From: Peribolospora baueri
Taxonomy: Eukaryota; Basidiomycota; Peribolosporomycetes; Peribolosporales; Peribolosporaceae
Length of the DNA stretch: 64,000 bases
Reading direction: 5' to 3'
Assembly (NCBI GenBank): GCA_029717555.1
Contig: JAMDHS010000032.1
Location: forward strand, 62,001-126,000
Part shown: in pieces, positions 25,008 to 36,008 of the stretch
Position numbering within the stretch: position 1 is the first letter of the stretch
Layout: every line of letters starts with the position of its first letter
Made by a program: the position numbers and the translations under genes
The notes under the pieces: model-generated
Database searches by the model: none
The model's input: the letters and a program-made list of their open reading frames with translations, nothing else
What the model was told of the DNA's origin: nothing

Positions 25008-25586
25008 GACAAACGCTGTAGACAAGCCTACGGAAGGCGCTGAAAACGGTAGAAAGTGGTTGACCCGCACACCTTTTGTCTTCTCTCTCGCTTCCCTTCC
25101 CCTCCCTTAGCATCGCCTCGATACGGAACCACCGGCTTGGCTTGGCTTAGCCGTCACGACGACCCCCCACCTTGGGCAGGGGCAACGCACGTGATCCGTC
25201 AGGTGACCTGCCGCAGCGCACAGGTGCGCACTGCGCGTGTTCGCCCTTGTCCTGCTGGCGGAGTGCCCACGTCGACGCTCGCCGTCCGCCATCCATCCTT
25301 CTACGACCACTGGCCGACGTGCGCATATCCTTCCACCTCGCCTCCCTCCATCTCAGCACCGCAGGAGCTAGCTCTCCTGCTTTTCTTTTCCCTCTAGACT
25401 TCTCTCCTTTTCTCTCTCCTCCGCGCGTGAAGTCGCCTTTTCTTCAAAAACACGCCGCCCCCTGAACGGCTCGAGCGAGTGCGCGAGCGATCCATCCGTC
25501 CTGTCCTATCACTCCGCTCGCCAGCCAGCGCCCAGGCCAGCGCGCTGATCCCCACCAACCACCGTTCATCACCTTCCCAACCGACC
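25008..25586. promoter_or_regulatory. Divergent promoter PPxY membrane protein / SEC31
   Basis: About 0.58 kb. The SEC31 side (25330-25480) is strongly pyrimidine-rich, as in other leaders of this window. Confidence 0.5.
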
Positions 25587-28500
25587 ATGAAGGCAGCCAT
25601 CCCTCGCACCGCCACCTTTGCCTGGTCCCCCGCCTCCCCTTTCGCCTCCTCCGTTGGCGACTACACCCCTTACCTCGCTACGGGTACGGTCGCCGGTGCC
25701 CTTGACGAGAGCTTCAGCAATGAAAGCGTTCTCGAGATCTGGAAGCCTGGCTTCGGCGGAGAGGGCGTCGGAGACGTAAAACCTCTTGGCAGCATCGCGA
25801 CCACTGCCAGGTGAGCCGATTTATCTGCTTCGATATCTGCATGCGACGGTTCTATTCGCTCACCCCGTCGTTCCCCTTTCCTCGCCCTTGACTTTGCTCA
25901 CCACACCACAGGTTCAACCGCCTGGCATGGGGCTTCCCCTCCTCCGCGCGTCCCCGTGGCCTTCTCGCAGCGGGCCTGGAGAATGGCGAGGTACGCGTCT
26001 GGGACGCCGGCAAGATCATCGATGCTGGTCTCACCGGCGTCGGTTCCAGCGCGGGCGAGCCAGAGTGAGTGGGGGAGGCCGAGAAGGGCGACGGGAGATT
26101 GGATCTCGAGGTGGCTGTAGGTCGCTGAATTGCGCACTCATTCATGATTTCCATCGCCGCCTTCTGCGTCCAGCTCTGTCGTCCTGGAGAATGACTTGCA
26201 CAAGGGTCCGGTCCGCGGCCTCGATTTTAACCACGTTCAACAGAATCTGCTGGCCAGTGGTGCTACGGAGGGTCAGGTGCGCGTCTTTTCGTAGCTCATA
26301 GTGGCGCTCGGTCAGACTTTTTGGGTTTTGAGCTGTGCTAAATATACCCCCATTCGACCTCTTCTTTCTTTGGCCCTCAGTGGTACTTCTGGGACCTGAA
26401 CGCGCCCTCCAAGCCGTATCAGCCTGATCGCTCGGCCAAGCTCGCGGACATCACTTCTCTCGCGTGGAACTTGCAGGTGCAGCACATCTTGGCCACCGCT
26501 TCCAACTCTGGATATACCGTTGTCTGGGACCTGAGGGGTAGACGCGAGGTCGTCGCGCTTTCTTACGGAGGCGGCGCCGCTACCGCTGGTGGAGGCGTTG
26601 GAGTGAACGGCAGCAGTGCGCTTGCAGCCGGAGGTCGGAGGGGCATGAGTGCCATCGCATGGCATCCTGACACGGTGAGCACCATCGCCCGAGTCTCGGA
26701 CAACTGTCCACAATCCGCCACCGCTGCTCACATCGCCTTCTTTCGCACAGGCTACGCGCCTTATCACTGCCTCCGAGGACGACTCCTCGCCTATTCTCAT
26801 GGTCTGGGACCTGCGAAACTCTCGAGCGCCGGAAAAGATCCTCACTGGCCATGAAAAGGGAATTTTGTCCCTCGCTTGGTGCCAACAAGACGCCGACTTG
26901 CTCCTCTCTTGCGGCAAGGACAACCGGACTATATGCTGGAACCCGCAGACGACGGAGATCATTGGCGAGCTTCCTCCGTCGGGCAACTGGTCTTTCCAGG
27001 TCGAGTGGTGCCCTCGCAACCCCGACATGCTCGCGACCGCCAGCTTTGATGGCAAGATTGGCGTGCACTCCCTGCAGATGACGCGCGACGACGACCAGCA
27101 GGCGCAGGCTGTTCAAGCTGCCAGCGCGGATGGCGCCGACATCTTCGACTCTATTCAGCAGACCCAGCCCACGCAGCATACGTTGAGCCTCAGACAGCCT
27201 CCCAAGTGGCTCCGACGGCCCATCAGCGCCTCGTTCGGTTTCGGCGGCAAACTCGTCAGCACTTCCAACCTCCCCGGCGCCAGCGGAAAGACCCAGTCAG
27301 CCGCTGTTCACCTGCGTACGGTAGTCACCGAGCCCAACATCGTCGACCGAGCTACGAAACTGCTGCAAGCTGTCGAAGACAAGAGCTTGGCTACCTTCTG
27401 TGAGGAGCGCAGCAAGGATGCGTGCACCAAGCCCGACGAGGTGGCCAGCTGGAAGGCCCTGCAGACGCTCTTCCAGGCAGATTCGCGAGATGAGCTTGTC
27501 GCCCTCCTCGGCTTTAGCAAGGAGGACGTCGCCACTCAGGTCGCGAGCGCCATCAAGACGTTCAAACTGACCGGCGCCACCAGCCCTTCGGCCGTCAAGG
27601 GCACGCTCAGCGAAGCTGCTGGCGGCTCAGATGGCAGCGTCAATTTCACGCATGAGCCGAGCGTGACCTTCGCCGAGACTCCCAGCTCCGAGGACGGCAC
27701 TACCGAGGCTTCCGCTTCCGCTTCTGCTTCCGCCGCCGGCGCCGAGGCTACACCCAGCGAAGCCAGCGAGGCCAACAAGCTCGCGGAGGCGGAGAGTGAA
27801 ACGACGGAGCCGAGCCTCTTCGGAGACGATACTACGACCGCCACCCCCGCCGACGGAGCCGATTTCTTCAACTCGCTGGTGGCGGGCGAGGGTCCGTCTG
27901 GCGTCCGGTCCGCTCTGCCCGAGCGCGTTCTCGTTCCGCATTCCGCTGCCGCGCCCGGCTCGAGCGTCGCTGCTACTGCCGGTTCTCCTGGCCCGAGTAG
28001 CGTCGCCTCGGAGAGCCTCAAGCCGACGACCTTCCACATTTACCCGTCCGACGAGTCCGATGCCGACAAGCTCATCACTCGTGCCCTCGTCTTGGGCGAC
28101 TTCGAAAGCGCCGTGTCCCTTTGCATCTCCACGGATCGCTTTGCCGACGCGCTCCTACTGGCCGTACGCGGTGGGCCCGAACTCCTGCAGAGCACCCAGA
28201 AGGCGTACTTCGAGCGCCGCACGACGAGCCTGCCTTACCTCCGCCTTTTCCAGAGCATCGTTGGCAATGACCTCACCGACGTCGTCCAGAACGCCGACCT
28301 CAACGAGTGGCAGGAAATTTTTGTCGTCCTCTGCACGTTTGCTAAGCCAGAAGAGTTCGCCGGTCTCGCCGAGCAGCTCGGCCAGCGCCTCGAGTTCCAG
28401 TACGCTGCCGCGGCTGCTGGTGCCGGGCACGGAGACGCCCAGCGCGCTGCCAAGGGCAAGGAGTACCGCAAGAATGCAGTGCTCTGCTACCTTGCTGCCG

Positions 28501-30509
28501 GTAAGCTTGAGAAAGTTGTGGGCATCTGGATCGCCGAGATGAAGGAGGAGGAAGCTGCGATGGCCGTTGGGGCCAAGCCCGAGTCTATCGACGCCAAGGA
28601 CTCGAGCCTGTACACCGTGCACGCCGAAGCGCTGCAGACGTTCATGGAGAAGGTGACCGTCTTCCAATCCGCGGTTAACTACGTGGACACGGACGTCTCC
28701 CAGCCCACGCAGGACGACACGGTGGCTGAGGCGGGCGCCAGGACGTACAAGCTCGCTGCGCTCTACGATCGCATTCACGAGTACGCCGACCTCCTCGCCG
28801 ATCAAGGTCTCGTACAACCCGCTCTTCAGTACATGGCTCAGACGCCAGTGGATTACAACGGCGCGAAGGGCGACGCCACGGAAAGCAAGTCCGGACTGAC
28901 TAGGGACAGGCTTCTGCGCGTCACCGGCCAGCGCTCCGACGTTTTCGCGACCGGTACGATGGCGAAGGCGCCTAGCGCGACCCCCGTGGCCCCCGCGGTC
29001 GCGTCGATGAGCGGCTACTCTTCGAGCAACCAATACGCTCCTTCGACAGCCAATCGCTCTGCCGTGCCCGCCGTACCCGCCGCGCCGATGCAGCCCACCT
29101 CCGTATACGATACGACCGACCCTTACAGCGCTCAAACGTCGACCCACCAGGCTTACGGTTCGGCGGCACCGATGAGCTACGGACAGACAGGCTCGAGCTG
29201 GGACACTCCCTCGACAGGTGCATATGATCCCTACGCTCCCAGCCATTCGCCTTACGGTCAGCAGCAGCCCCCCCAACCGGCTCAGTCGATCGTCCCCCCG
29301 CCGCCGCGGCCGCTTTCAAGCACCGGTTTTGCCTCGCAGGCTCCACCTCCCCCCCCTTCGAGGCGCGACACCTCGGGCTGGAACGATGCACCTATGATCC
29401 AACCCAAGAGGTCGGCGACGCCCGCCCAACCCAAGGTGGCTCCCATCACCAGCCCGTTCCCCAACTCTCCCGCTCCAATGCAGTACGGCCAGGCGGGACA
29501 GGGAGGCGCTCTTCCGCCGCCGCCTCGAAGCGGCACTCCAGGACTCAGCTTCGGTGGGGCTTCCCCGCCTCCTCCGCAGGGAGGCCATTACCGTCCGGGT
29601 TCTGTTGGGCCCCAAGGCCCTCCGCCCGGTCCCCCCCGTGGCGGGCAGCATGCTCCACAGCAGCCGCCGCCGCCGCCGCCGCCTCACGGCGCAGGCATGA
29701 GCTCTCGTCCCGGTCAGCAGCGTGGACTGCCAAACGCGTATGGTCCTCCGCCCGTCCAGCAGGGGCACCCCGCTGGCGCCGGCGGACCTTACGCCGCTCC
29801 TCCGGGACGTGCCTCGCCGGCTGCCACGGGACCTTACGCCCCGCAGCAGCAAGGCATGCGAGGTCCCCCTCGTCCCGGCCCTGGCGGTCAGTTCGCTGCC
29901 GCCCCTGGTCCAGTCGGCGGTCCCGGAGGTCAACCGCCGCAGGGACCTCCGGGGCCTCCCGGACCGCCGCAACAAATGGGCGGAGCGGCGCCTCCGCCAG
30001 CGGCGCCGCCTCTGCATCAGCCTGCCGGACACGGGCCGCCGCCTCGGGCGGTGACGCCTGCTGCCAAGCCGGCTGCTCAGTCGAAGTATCGTGAGTGAAG
30101 AAAAGGATTCCTAAAATGGCCTCGGAGTGACTGAGACTGATCGATCTGCGGTTTCGTATGATTTGCCACGTCAGCTCCTGGGGACCGGTCGCACATGCCC
30201 GAGTCGTCGAAGCCGATCTTTGGGATTTTGTCGCGCGAAGTGCAGCGGCTCAAGGCGACGTCGCCGCCGCAAGCGAAGCGGCAAGCGGACGACGTGGAGC
30301 GGCGGTTGAACATGTTGTTTGACGGGCTGAACTGTGACACGGTGCCGAAGAACACGTTGGACCTGCTGGTCCAGCTGGCTCAGGCGGTGGAGAGGAGGGA
30401 CGTGCAAGGTGCGCTGAGCGTGCATCTACAGCTCATCACGGGCGGGCCGAGCGAGTTGACGCAGGTGTGGCCAGGCGTGAAGATGTTGGTGACGAGGATG
30501 GGGTCTTGA
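25587..30509 (+). CDS. SEC31: COPII outer-coat protein SEC31
   Basis: Outer cage subunit of COPII vesicles leaving the ER; pairs with SEC13 and stimulates SAR1 GTP hydrolysis. The N-terminal WD40 propeller is visible: WSPASPFASSVGDYTPYLATG, GLENGEVRVWDAGKI, HKGPVRGLDFNHVQQNLLAS, TASNSGYTVVWDLRGRREVV, SAIAWHPDT, LMVWDLRNSRAPEKIL, ILSLAWCQQDADLLLS, GKDNRTICWNPQT and WCPRNPDMLATASFDGKIGV. The ACE1-type helical region follows (about 28050-28900), then a long Pro/Gly/Gln-rich disordered stretch (about 28950-30080). The last exon after a short intron near 30090-30174 encodes the conserved C-terminal helical domain (PIFGILSREVQRLK ... LLVQLAQAVERRDVQGALSV). About six exons and roughly 1,450-1,500 residues, as in other SEC31 proteins. 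Most of the protein lies in one exon from about 26752. Confidence 0.95.
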
Positions 30510-31255
30510 GCGGTGGGCTAAGAGAGGGAGGGAGCGGAGCGGCAGAGGCGAGGGACGGGTGTATGAGAGGAGGATCGTCGGCATATCCATCTACGAATCT
30601 TTTTTCTTCCTCGCCTTTGCCGTCGCCGTCGCCGTCGCCCTCCTTTCTTCTCTGTCGCTCTTCTTCTGTAGTGTCTCTTACCCGCGTCGATCGAATTATG
30701 TTTTCTTTCTTTTCCTTTCCAAATCGAATGGAATCGTTTCATTTCTGTCTCGAGTGGAAGCGGGTGTGCGTGTAGTGATTCCATCCGGGTTGTCGGTCGG
30801 GGGTCTAGCGTGGCGGGCACGGGAGTAGTTGGGATATTGGAAGAGGCAGACCAGACGTCGGACCGAGTTTCCCTGTCTATCTATCTATCTATCTGCCCGT
30901 CTATCTGTCTGCATGCGTTCGAGGCGTTATTTTGTGGCGACAGCGGGTGCAGCGGGGACGAAGGGGAGGGAGGGAATGAAAGGCGAGAAGATGGAATGGA
31001 GAGAAAAGAAAGGGAACGAAATGAAATGAATTGAATTGGATTGGATTGAATTGAAGGGGCGGCGTGGGCGTTCCGTTGCGGTGCTTTGGGTTGGGTTGGG
31101 TCGGGCGGAGGAGATTGATCTCGGGCGGCGGCAATCGCGCGTGGGTGGGAGGGGTTGAGCTAGTGAGTGCGTGGGGAGGATGGGAGATGGGATTGTTGAT
31201 GACATGGGGACGTCGGTCAGCGCCTGTCCATTTTTCTTTTTTTCTTTTTTCTTCC

Positions 31256-31285
31256 TTTTCTTTTCTTTTCTTTTCTTTTCTTTTC
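31256..31285 (+). repeat. (TTTTC)n pentanucleotide microsatellite
   Basis: Six near-perfect TTTTC units within a longer pyrimidine tract. Confidence 0.85.
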
Positions 31286-31390
31286 GTCTCGTCTCTTCTC
31301 TTCTCGCATCGTATCGTATGCCTATCAGGCGCCACGCGCATCGCTGCTTGTCCGTGCATCCCTTGTCGGTCTCGGTCCCGAGGCGAGGCA

Positions 31391-31469
31391 TGTGCGTGTG
31401 CGTGTGCGTGTGCGTGTGCTGTGCGTTGTGATTGTTGTTGTTGTTGTTGTTGTTCGTCGTCGTCGTCGA
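31391..31469 (+). repeat. (GTGTGC)n followed by (TTG)n and (TCG)n microsatellites
   Basis: Three adjacent simple repeats with different units within 80 bp. Confidence 0.85.
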
Positions 31470-32433
31470 TGCTCGATGCGTTCCTCGTTGTGATCGTCGT
31501 CCGCGTTGGTGTCGAGATTGGAACGAACTATTTAGAGAGAGACAATCCCCCTCTAACCCTTAGACTGAGAGACGGGGCCAAGGAACGCACCGCCGAGCCC
31601 GAGTCGCCTCGCCTCGCCCGCTTCACGAGACTCCACGCTCGACCAATTCTTTCTTTTTCCTTTTTCTTCACCTTCACCTTCACCTTGGCCTGCTTTGCTT
31701 GACTCGCCTGCCGATCTGATCCGCCCTCCCCGCATCGATCGGTCCAACGCCGGCACCGCGAGCGGGATTAAGGAACACGCGGAGGGAGTGAGTGAGTGGC
31801 TGGCTGAGTGCATACAGTCGACCGCGTGAGAGAACGACGACGCACAATCGCTCGCTCGCACCCGCGCTCCTTCTTCTTCCTCCACCATCACCACCTCCTT
31901 TCACCTCACCACCACCTCATCTCATCTCGCCCTCACACTTCCCCCTCGCCACGTTCCCTTCCACTCCCTCTCTTATCGCCCCCGCCCAGCCTCACCGTCC
32001 TACCCCACCACCGCCTGACCAACACCACCGGCGACCCGGCGCCAAGGGCAGGTGAAAGAGCGCGTGAGTGAGGCAGGAAAGGAGGCAGGCAGGCACGGAG
32101 GCACGAACGGAGGACTCCCTCAGCGTAGCGTCCCTTTCTCGTTCACGTCACCCTTCTCCTTTTTCTCGTTTTCCCTCTTCGCTCACCACGTCTTCCTTCC
32201 CATTCTCCTCCTCCCCGCCCTATCAGCTCTCTCCACCGTCGCATACGCCGGGCCACGCACCACCACTTATAACGACCGGCACACCGCTCTTCCCCCGACA
32301 CGTATTTCCTCATGACTTTCACGAAAGCACGATCTCAACGGCGGAGACGAACCACACCCACCGCCTTCCCATTCCAGCAACAACCCCCCGCCCCTTCCTC
32401 CCGGCCCCCAGCCGTACCACCCGTCCTCGCGCG

Positions 32434-34998
32434 ATGAGCCCGCCCTTCTCCACCTTCGTCGGCAACGCCATACGTCGTATCGGCCGCCGTACTCCCGCTC
32501 CGACCGACCAAGAAGAAGGGCCGCCGCGGGAAACGCAGACAACCACCACCGCCTCTCAAGGTAACGTCAGGAGATCCCCCACCGCCATGCTCCGCCGCGT
32601 CTCCTCGTCCATCAAACGTAGATTCACACCTCCACACACCACCACCCCACGCGATAACGACTCGGACGACCAAGGCGACGACCTGGAACGAGGCAGCATG
32701 TCCCCCATCACATTATCCTGGTCGCGCAGAAGGAGCGGGCAACGACGAAGGACGCCTGGCTCCCGCGCCTCGGCTTCTTCCCCGGAGCGGGACGCCCAAG
32801 ACGAATCGCAAGCCGCCCGGCCCGGCCCTTCCTCTTCTGCCGCCGCCGGACGGTCGGCGGTGGCGATATCGATTACAACAACAACAGCAGCAGGAGGAGG
32901 AGGAGGAATGGCAGCAGCAGCAGCGTCTGGGGAAGGAGGGTCTTCGCCAGTTATCTTAACGCCTACCGAGTCGGCTGGCTCGCCCACCTCGTTCGCCCAA
33001 CTGAGCCCGATGCTGTGCGCGCGCTTGCCCGCCGAGCTGAACCGCGAGATCTTCATCTGGGCCACGCTCATCGAGACGCTCGACTCGGACCGGTTCAGGA
33101 GAAGACCTCTGTCCGTGCCTCTCGTGAGCAGGACCGTGTTCCGGTGGACGAGGCCGTACCTCATGCGCACCATCGCAATCACCCGTAGGGGACAATTCGA
33201 AAGCTTTGCAAAGCTCTTGAGGCGCGGCAGTCTCGTCGAAACAGAAGAGAGGCTCGTGGGAGGGGAAGCGAAGGGGACGACGAGCACGACGGACAAGGGC
33301 AAGGGCAAGGAGCGCGATGATTCGCACCCGTCCGCCACCCCTCCCACTTCCAGCTCCGAAAGGTTTTGCTTGGATCGCCGTACGCTCGCGTCGTACGTGC
33401 GCCACCTCTTCATTGACCTCGACGACTCGCAGCTCCATCAACGCGCGTTCATGTTCGAGTACCCCGGTGTGGGCGTCTACGAGATGGTCATCGAGGTCGT
33501 CTTCGGTCGCCTCCATCAGCTCGAAATGCTCGAGATCGGTCCAGAGATCTTCAAGCTCCTCCCCGAGCGGGTCGATCGCGACTTTCGCGCCACCGCCGGC
33601 CGACCTCGGAGCGAGCTCGAGCTCGAGCAGCGCGGCGGCGCGCCGGGCGAGCTTGCCGGATCGGACGTGCGAGCGGAGGGAGAGGAAGAGGGACCGGCCG
33701 ATACGTTCGACCCGGCCGACCCTGGGACGTACCCCTTGCCGAATCTCCGCGAGCTGCACATCGTGTACGACGGTAAGGCGTCGTCCACGTTCGTCTTTAT
33801 CAATTCGCGCTCCGCCCGCTTCTACACTCCTCCCGCCGCCGCTGATGACGGCGGTGGACTGCCGGCGGCGCGCGTCTCGAACGAAGACATCGAAGCTTCT
33901 CGGTTCTCGCTCCCCTACCTCTTCGGAGCTCCTAAGCTCACCCACCTCTACATCGTGGCCGACGACCCGTCCGGCAAGGCCGGCGTGTCCCTCCCCTGGT
34001 CCGCTCTCCGGCCCGGCTCGGCGCCGACTCCTCCGGAGCTCCAAGTCGCCGGACGCGGGCTGTCCACCTCATCCGACGGTCCTCCGATCGCGCTCTCGCC
34101 CGCTGAAAAGGCCCGGCTGGCCGCCAAAGCGGAGCACCTCAAGAGGCTCACCCACCTCCGCTATGACACCCGCCGTTTCTCCTGGCGTCCCCCGGAGCAC
34201 ACCGCAGCGCGCCTGCGGAGCATGGTGCAGGCATACTTCGACCGCCCGTCTGGCGATGGCGCCGACGGCACCGGAGGGCTCATCTATCTCGGTTTGGGAT
34301 GGAACACGACGGCGGACGAGGTGAGGATGCAGGACCGGATCAGGTACGTGGGCGTGGGCGCCGGTGCGGGACGGAGACCGGCCGAAGGCTCCGAGGAAAC
34401 GTCGGGGAGGGCACCGTCCATGCCGACGGGCACCGCGACCATGTCCGAGGCCACGCTCGCTTCCACCTCCGCCTCCGCTCCCGTTCCTGCCACGACCGCC
34501 GCCGCATCTGCCTCCTCGGCCGGCCCCAAGCGACACGGCAGCAGACCCATCCTCCGGCCCCAAGCGCCGACGTACACAGATTGGGAGGAACGCCTCGACC
34601 CACCGCCGGTAGAGACATTTGAGGAGGAGATGAGGGACGCCATCCGCGGCGAGATGGGCTGGCCGCTCGTCTTGGTTTCGCCCGACGACGATGCGCTCTA
34701 CCCGTCGTCGTCCGCTTCCCACGGTCACGGTCACCGCAAGCCGCGGGTGTTCTCCGTCCGGTCTGAATCTGAACGACTTGCCGGTCGGGAGGAGCGTGAC
34801 AGCAGCAGCGCCCAGTCCCAGTCCCTGTCAACGGCGCAGCAGGTCCCGATCGAGACGAGGAGACCCCTCTTCGAGCTCAACCCGAGTCCCGCGCCGTGGA
34901 CGGTCGATCGGAGGAAGGAGTTGTTCCGCCAGAGGGCCGATTCTGGCGTTGGCGTGTGGATCAGGAAGACGACGACGAGGATGAACAGACGCGGCTGA
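32434..34998 (+). CDS. F-box/LRR-like protein, intronless
   Basis: A single uninterrupted frame of about 854 codons. After a basic, Ser/Thr-rich N-terminus (RRIGRRTPAPTD, RRVSSSIKRRF) comes a segment resembling fungal F-box starts: LCARLPAELNREIFIWATLI ... PLSVPLVSRTVFRWTRPYLM. Hydrophobic repeats of the kind seen in the adjoining helical/LRR region follow (YVRHLFIDLDDSQLHQR, LHQLEMLEIG, LPNLRELHIVYDG, FGAPKLTHLYIV, LKRLTHLRYDTRRFSW). The C-terminal third is disordered. It would be a substrate adaptor of an SCF ubiquitin ligase if the F-box is functional (inference). The frame is open upstream to 32068, but that part is Ser/Pro/Thr-rich leader-like sequence, so the ATG at 32434 (gcgATGAGCCCG) is preferred. 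Confidence 0.65.
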   Translation: MSPPFSTFVGNAIRRIGRRTPAPTDQEEGPPRETQTTTTASQGNVRRSPTAMLRRVSSSIKRRFTPPHTTTPRDNDSDDQGDDLERGSMSPITLSWSRRRSGQRRRTPGSRASASSPERDAQDESQAARPGPSSSAAAGRSAVAISITTTTAAGGGGGMAAAAASGEGGSSPVILTPTESAGSPTSFAQLSPMLCARLPAELNREIFIWATLIETLDSDRFRRRPLSVPLVSRTVFRWTRPYLMRTIAITRRGQFESFAKLLRRGSLVETEERLVGGEAKGTTSTTDKGKGKERDDSHPSATPPTSSSERFCLDRRTLASYVRHLFIDLDDSQLHQRAFMFEYPGVGVYEMVIEVVFGRLHQLEMLEIGPEIFKLLPERVDRDFRATAGRPRSELELEQRGGAPGELAGSDVRAEGEEEGPADTFDPADPGTYPLPNLRELHIVYDGKASSTFVFINSRSARFYTPPAAADDGGGLPAARVSNEDIEASRFSLPYLFGAPKLTHLYIVADDPSGKAGVSLPWSALRPGSAPTPPELQVAGRGLSTSSDGPPIALSPAEKARLAAKAEHLKRLTHLRYDTRRFSWRPPEHTAARLRSMVQAYFDRPSGDGADGTGGLIYLGLGWNTTADEVRMQDRIRYVGVGAGAGRRPAEGSEETSGRAPSMPTGTATMSEATLASTSASAPVPATTAAASASSAGPKRHGSRPILRPQAPTYTDWEERLDPPPVETFEEEMRDAIRGEMGWPLVLVSPDDDALYPSSSASHGHGHRKPRVFSVRSESERLAGREERDSSSAQSQSLSTAQQVPIETRRPLFELNPSPAPWTVDRRKELFRQRADSGVGVWIRKTTTRMNRRG

Positions 34999-36008
34999 CG
35001 CCGTTCGTTCGTGGCCACGACGTCCTAGCAGGCGTTCCAACTCTTCTCTCGTACATTTCATCATTCATACGCCTTCCCACGATCGATTGCCAACATCCTC
35101 GTGCAGTCTGGTCCGATTCGATTCGACTCGACGCTTGCATCGGTTGACGTATTTCGATTCGACGCGTCGTATCGCAAACACGACGCGGCAACATCCGTCT
35201 CTCCGGTGCACTTTTGGTCGTCGAAGCGAAATCGTGGCGCCGTGGGAGGGCCATCTACACCTCACGCCGTTCTTGTCCCCGTCTCTCGTCTCGTCCCCGT
35301 TTACTCTACGACGCCCCATCCACGATATATAGCGAAGTACCGCAAACCCCCGCGCACACGCAAGCTTGTCGTTTTAAACACCGATCTGATCTCACCACGG
35401 ACAAGTTCAACCGTTTTGGTTTTTGGTTTTGTTTTTGTTTCCCCGCGCCATTTCACCTCTGATCGAGACGTGACATACCCCCCTCCCCTTTTCACTCCTT
35501 CTTCCTCTCTCTCCGAGCATCCCCTTCCAATTCCCCTCGGCGGAGAGCGACATGTAACCCTGCCCGCACCGCCTCTCGAGCTCGGACTCGCCCTTCGTCT
35601 CGACTTGCTCGAACCCCCCCCCCTTTTTTTTTGTTCTTCCTCCTTCCCCTCCCTTACTGTCTTGGAGTTTTTCGTGTTGTTTTGGGCTATATCACCCCCT
35701 TCCTCTCTCCCATCTCTGTCATCCATCCGGCTACGTGAGAATGCAAGTGAAGTCGGCCTCGGCCCGGCTCTCTCGTCCCAGAGTAGACTCGTTCTTGTGC
35801 CGTCGGTCATCGTACCGGGAGCCCGCCGTTGTTTTCCCTTTGGACGACGGTCGACGCTTCGCTTCGGTTATCCTGCCCGTTCCATTTCATTCCCTCCGTC
35901 AACCCCTCCTCCACGAAAGAAAGAGGGGGGAAGCCGAACGAAAGGGGCCACCCCTACAACGAGCGAGCGGTCCGTCTAGTCTAAATTCAAACCGGCAAAC
36001 ACAACGCT
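34999..36008. other. Convergent intergenic region, pyrimidine-rich
   Basis: About 1 kb between the 3' ends of the F-box and SurE genes. The plus strand is pyrimidine-rich (35420-35720), with C/T homopolymers near 35615-35630. A long plus-strand open frame (35101-35979) is composition-driven and shows no motif. Confidence 0.55.

Larger units (their letters stand above)
30510..32433. other. Microsatellite-rich spacer and leader of the F-box gene
   Basis: About 1.9 kb with an unusual density of simple repeats: (GCCGTC)n near 30619-30640, (TCTA)n at 30877-30895, degenerate (GATTG)n near 31030-31060, (TTTTC)n at about 31256-31285, (GTGTGC)n at about 31391-31425, and (TTG)n then (TCG)n at about 31431-31469. 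The last 500 bp are pyrimidine-rich and probably form the leader of the downstream gene. Confidence 0.7.

Noticed and set aside
32068-32433. Upstream extension of the F-box-like frame
   Set aside because: The frame is open but its Ser/Pro/Thr/His composition and CT-rich DNA match the leaders of other genes here; the ATG at 32434 begins a more protein-like sequence.
35101-35979. Plus-strand open frame of about 292 codons after the F-box gene
   Set aside because: Pyrimidine-rich composition gives Ser/Pro/Leu/Phe without any family motif; most likely 3' UTR and spacer.
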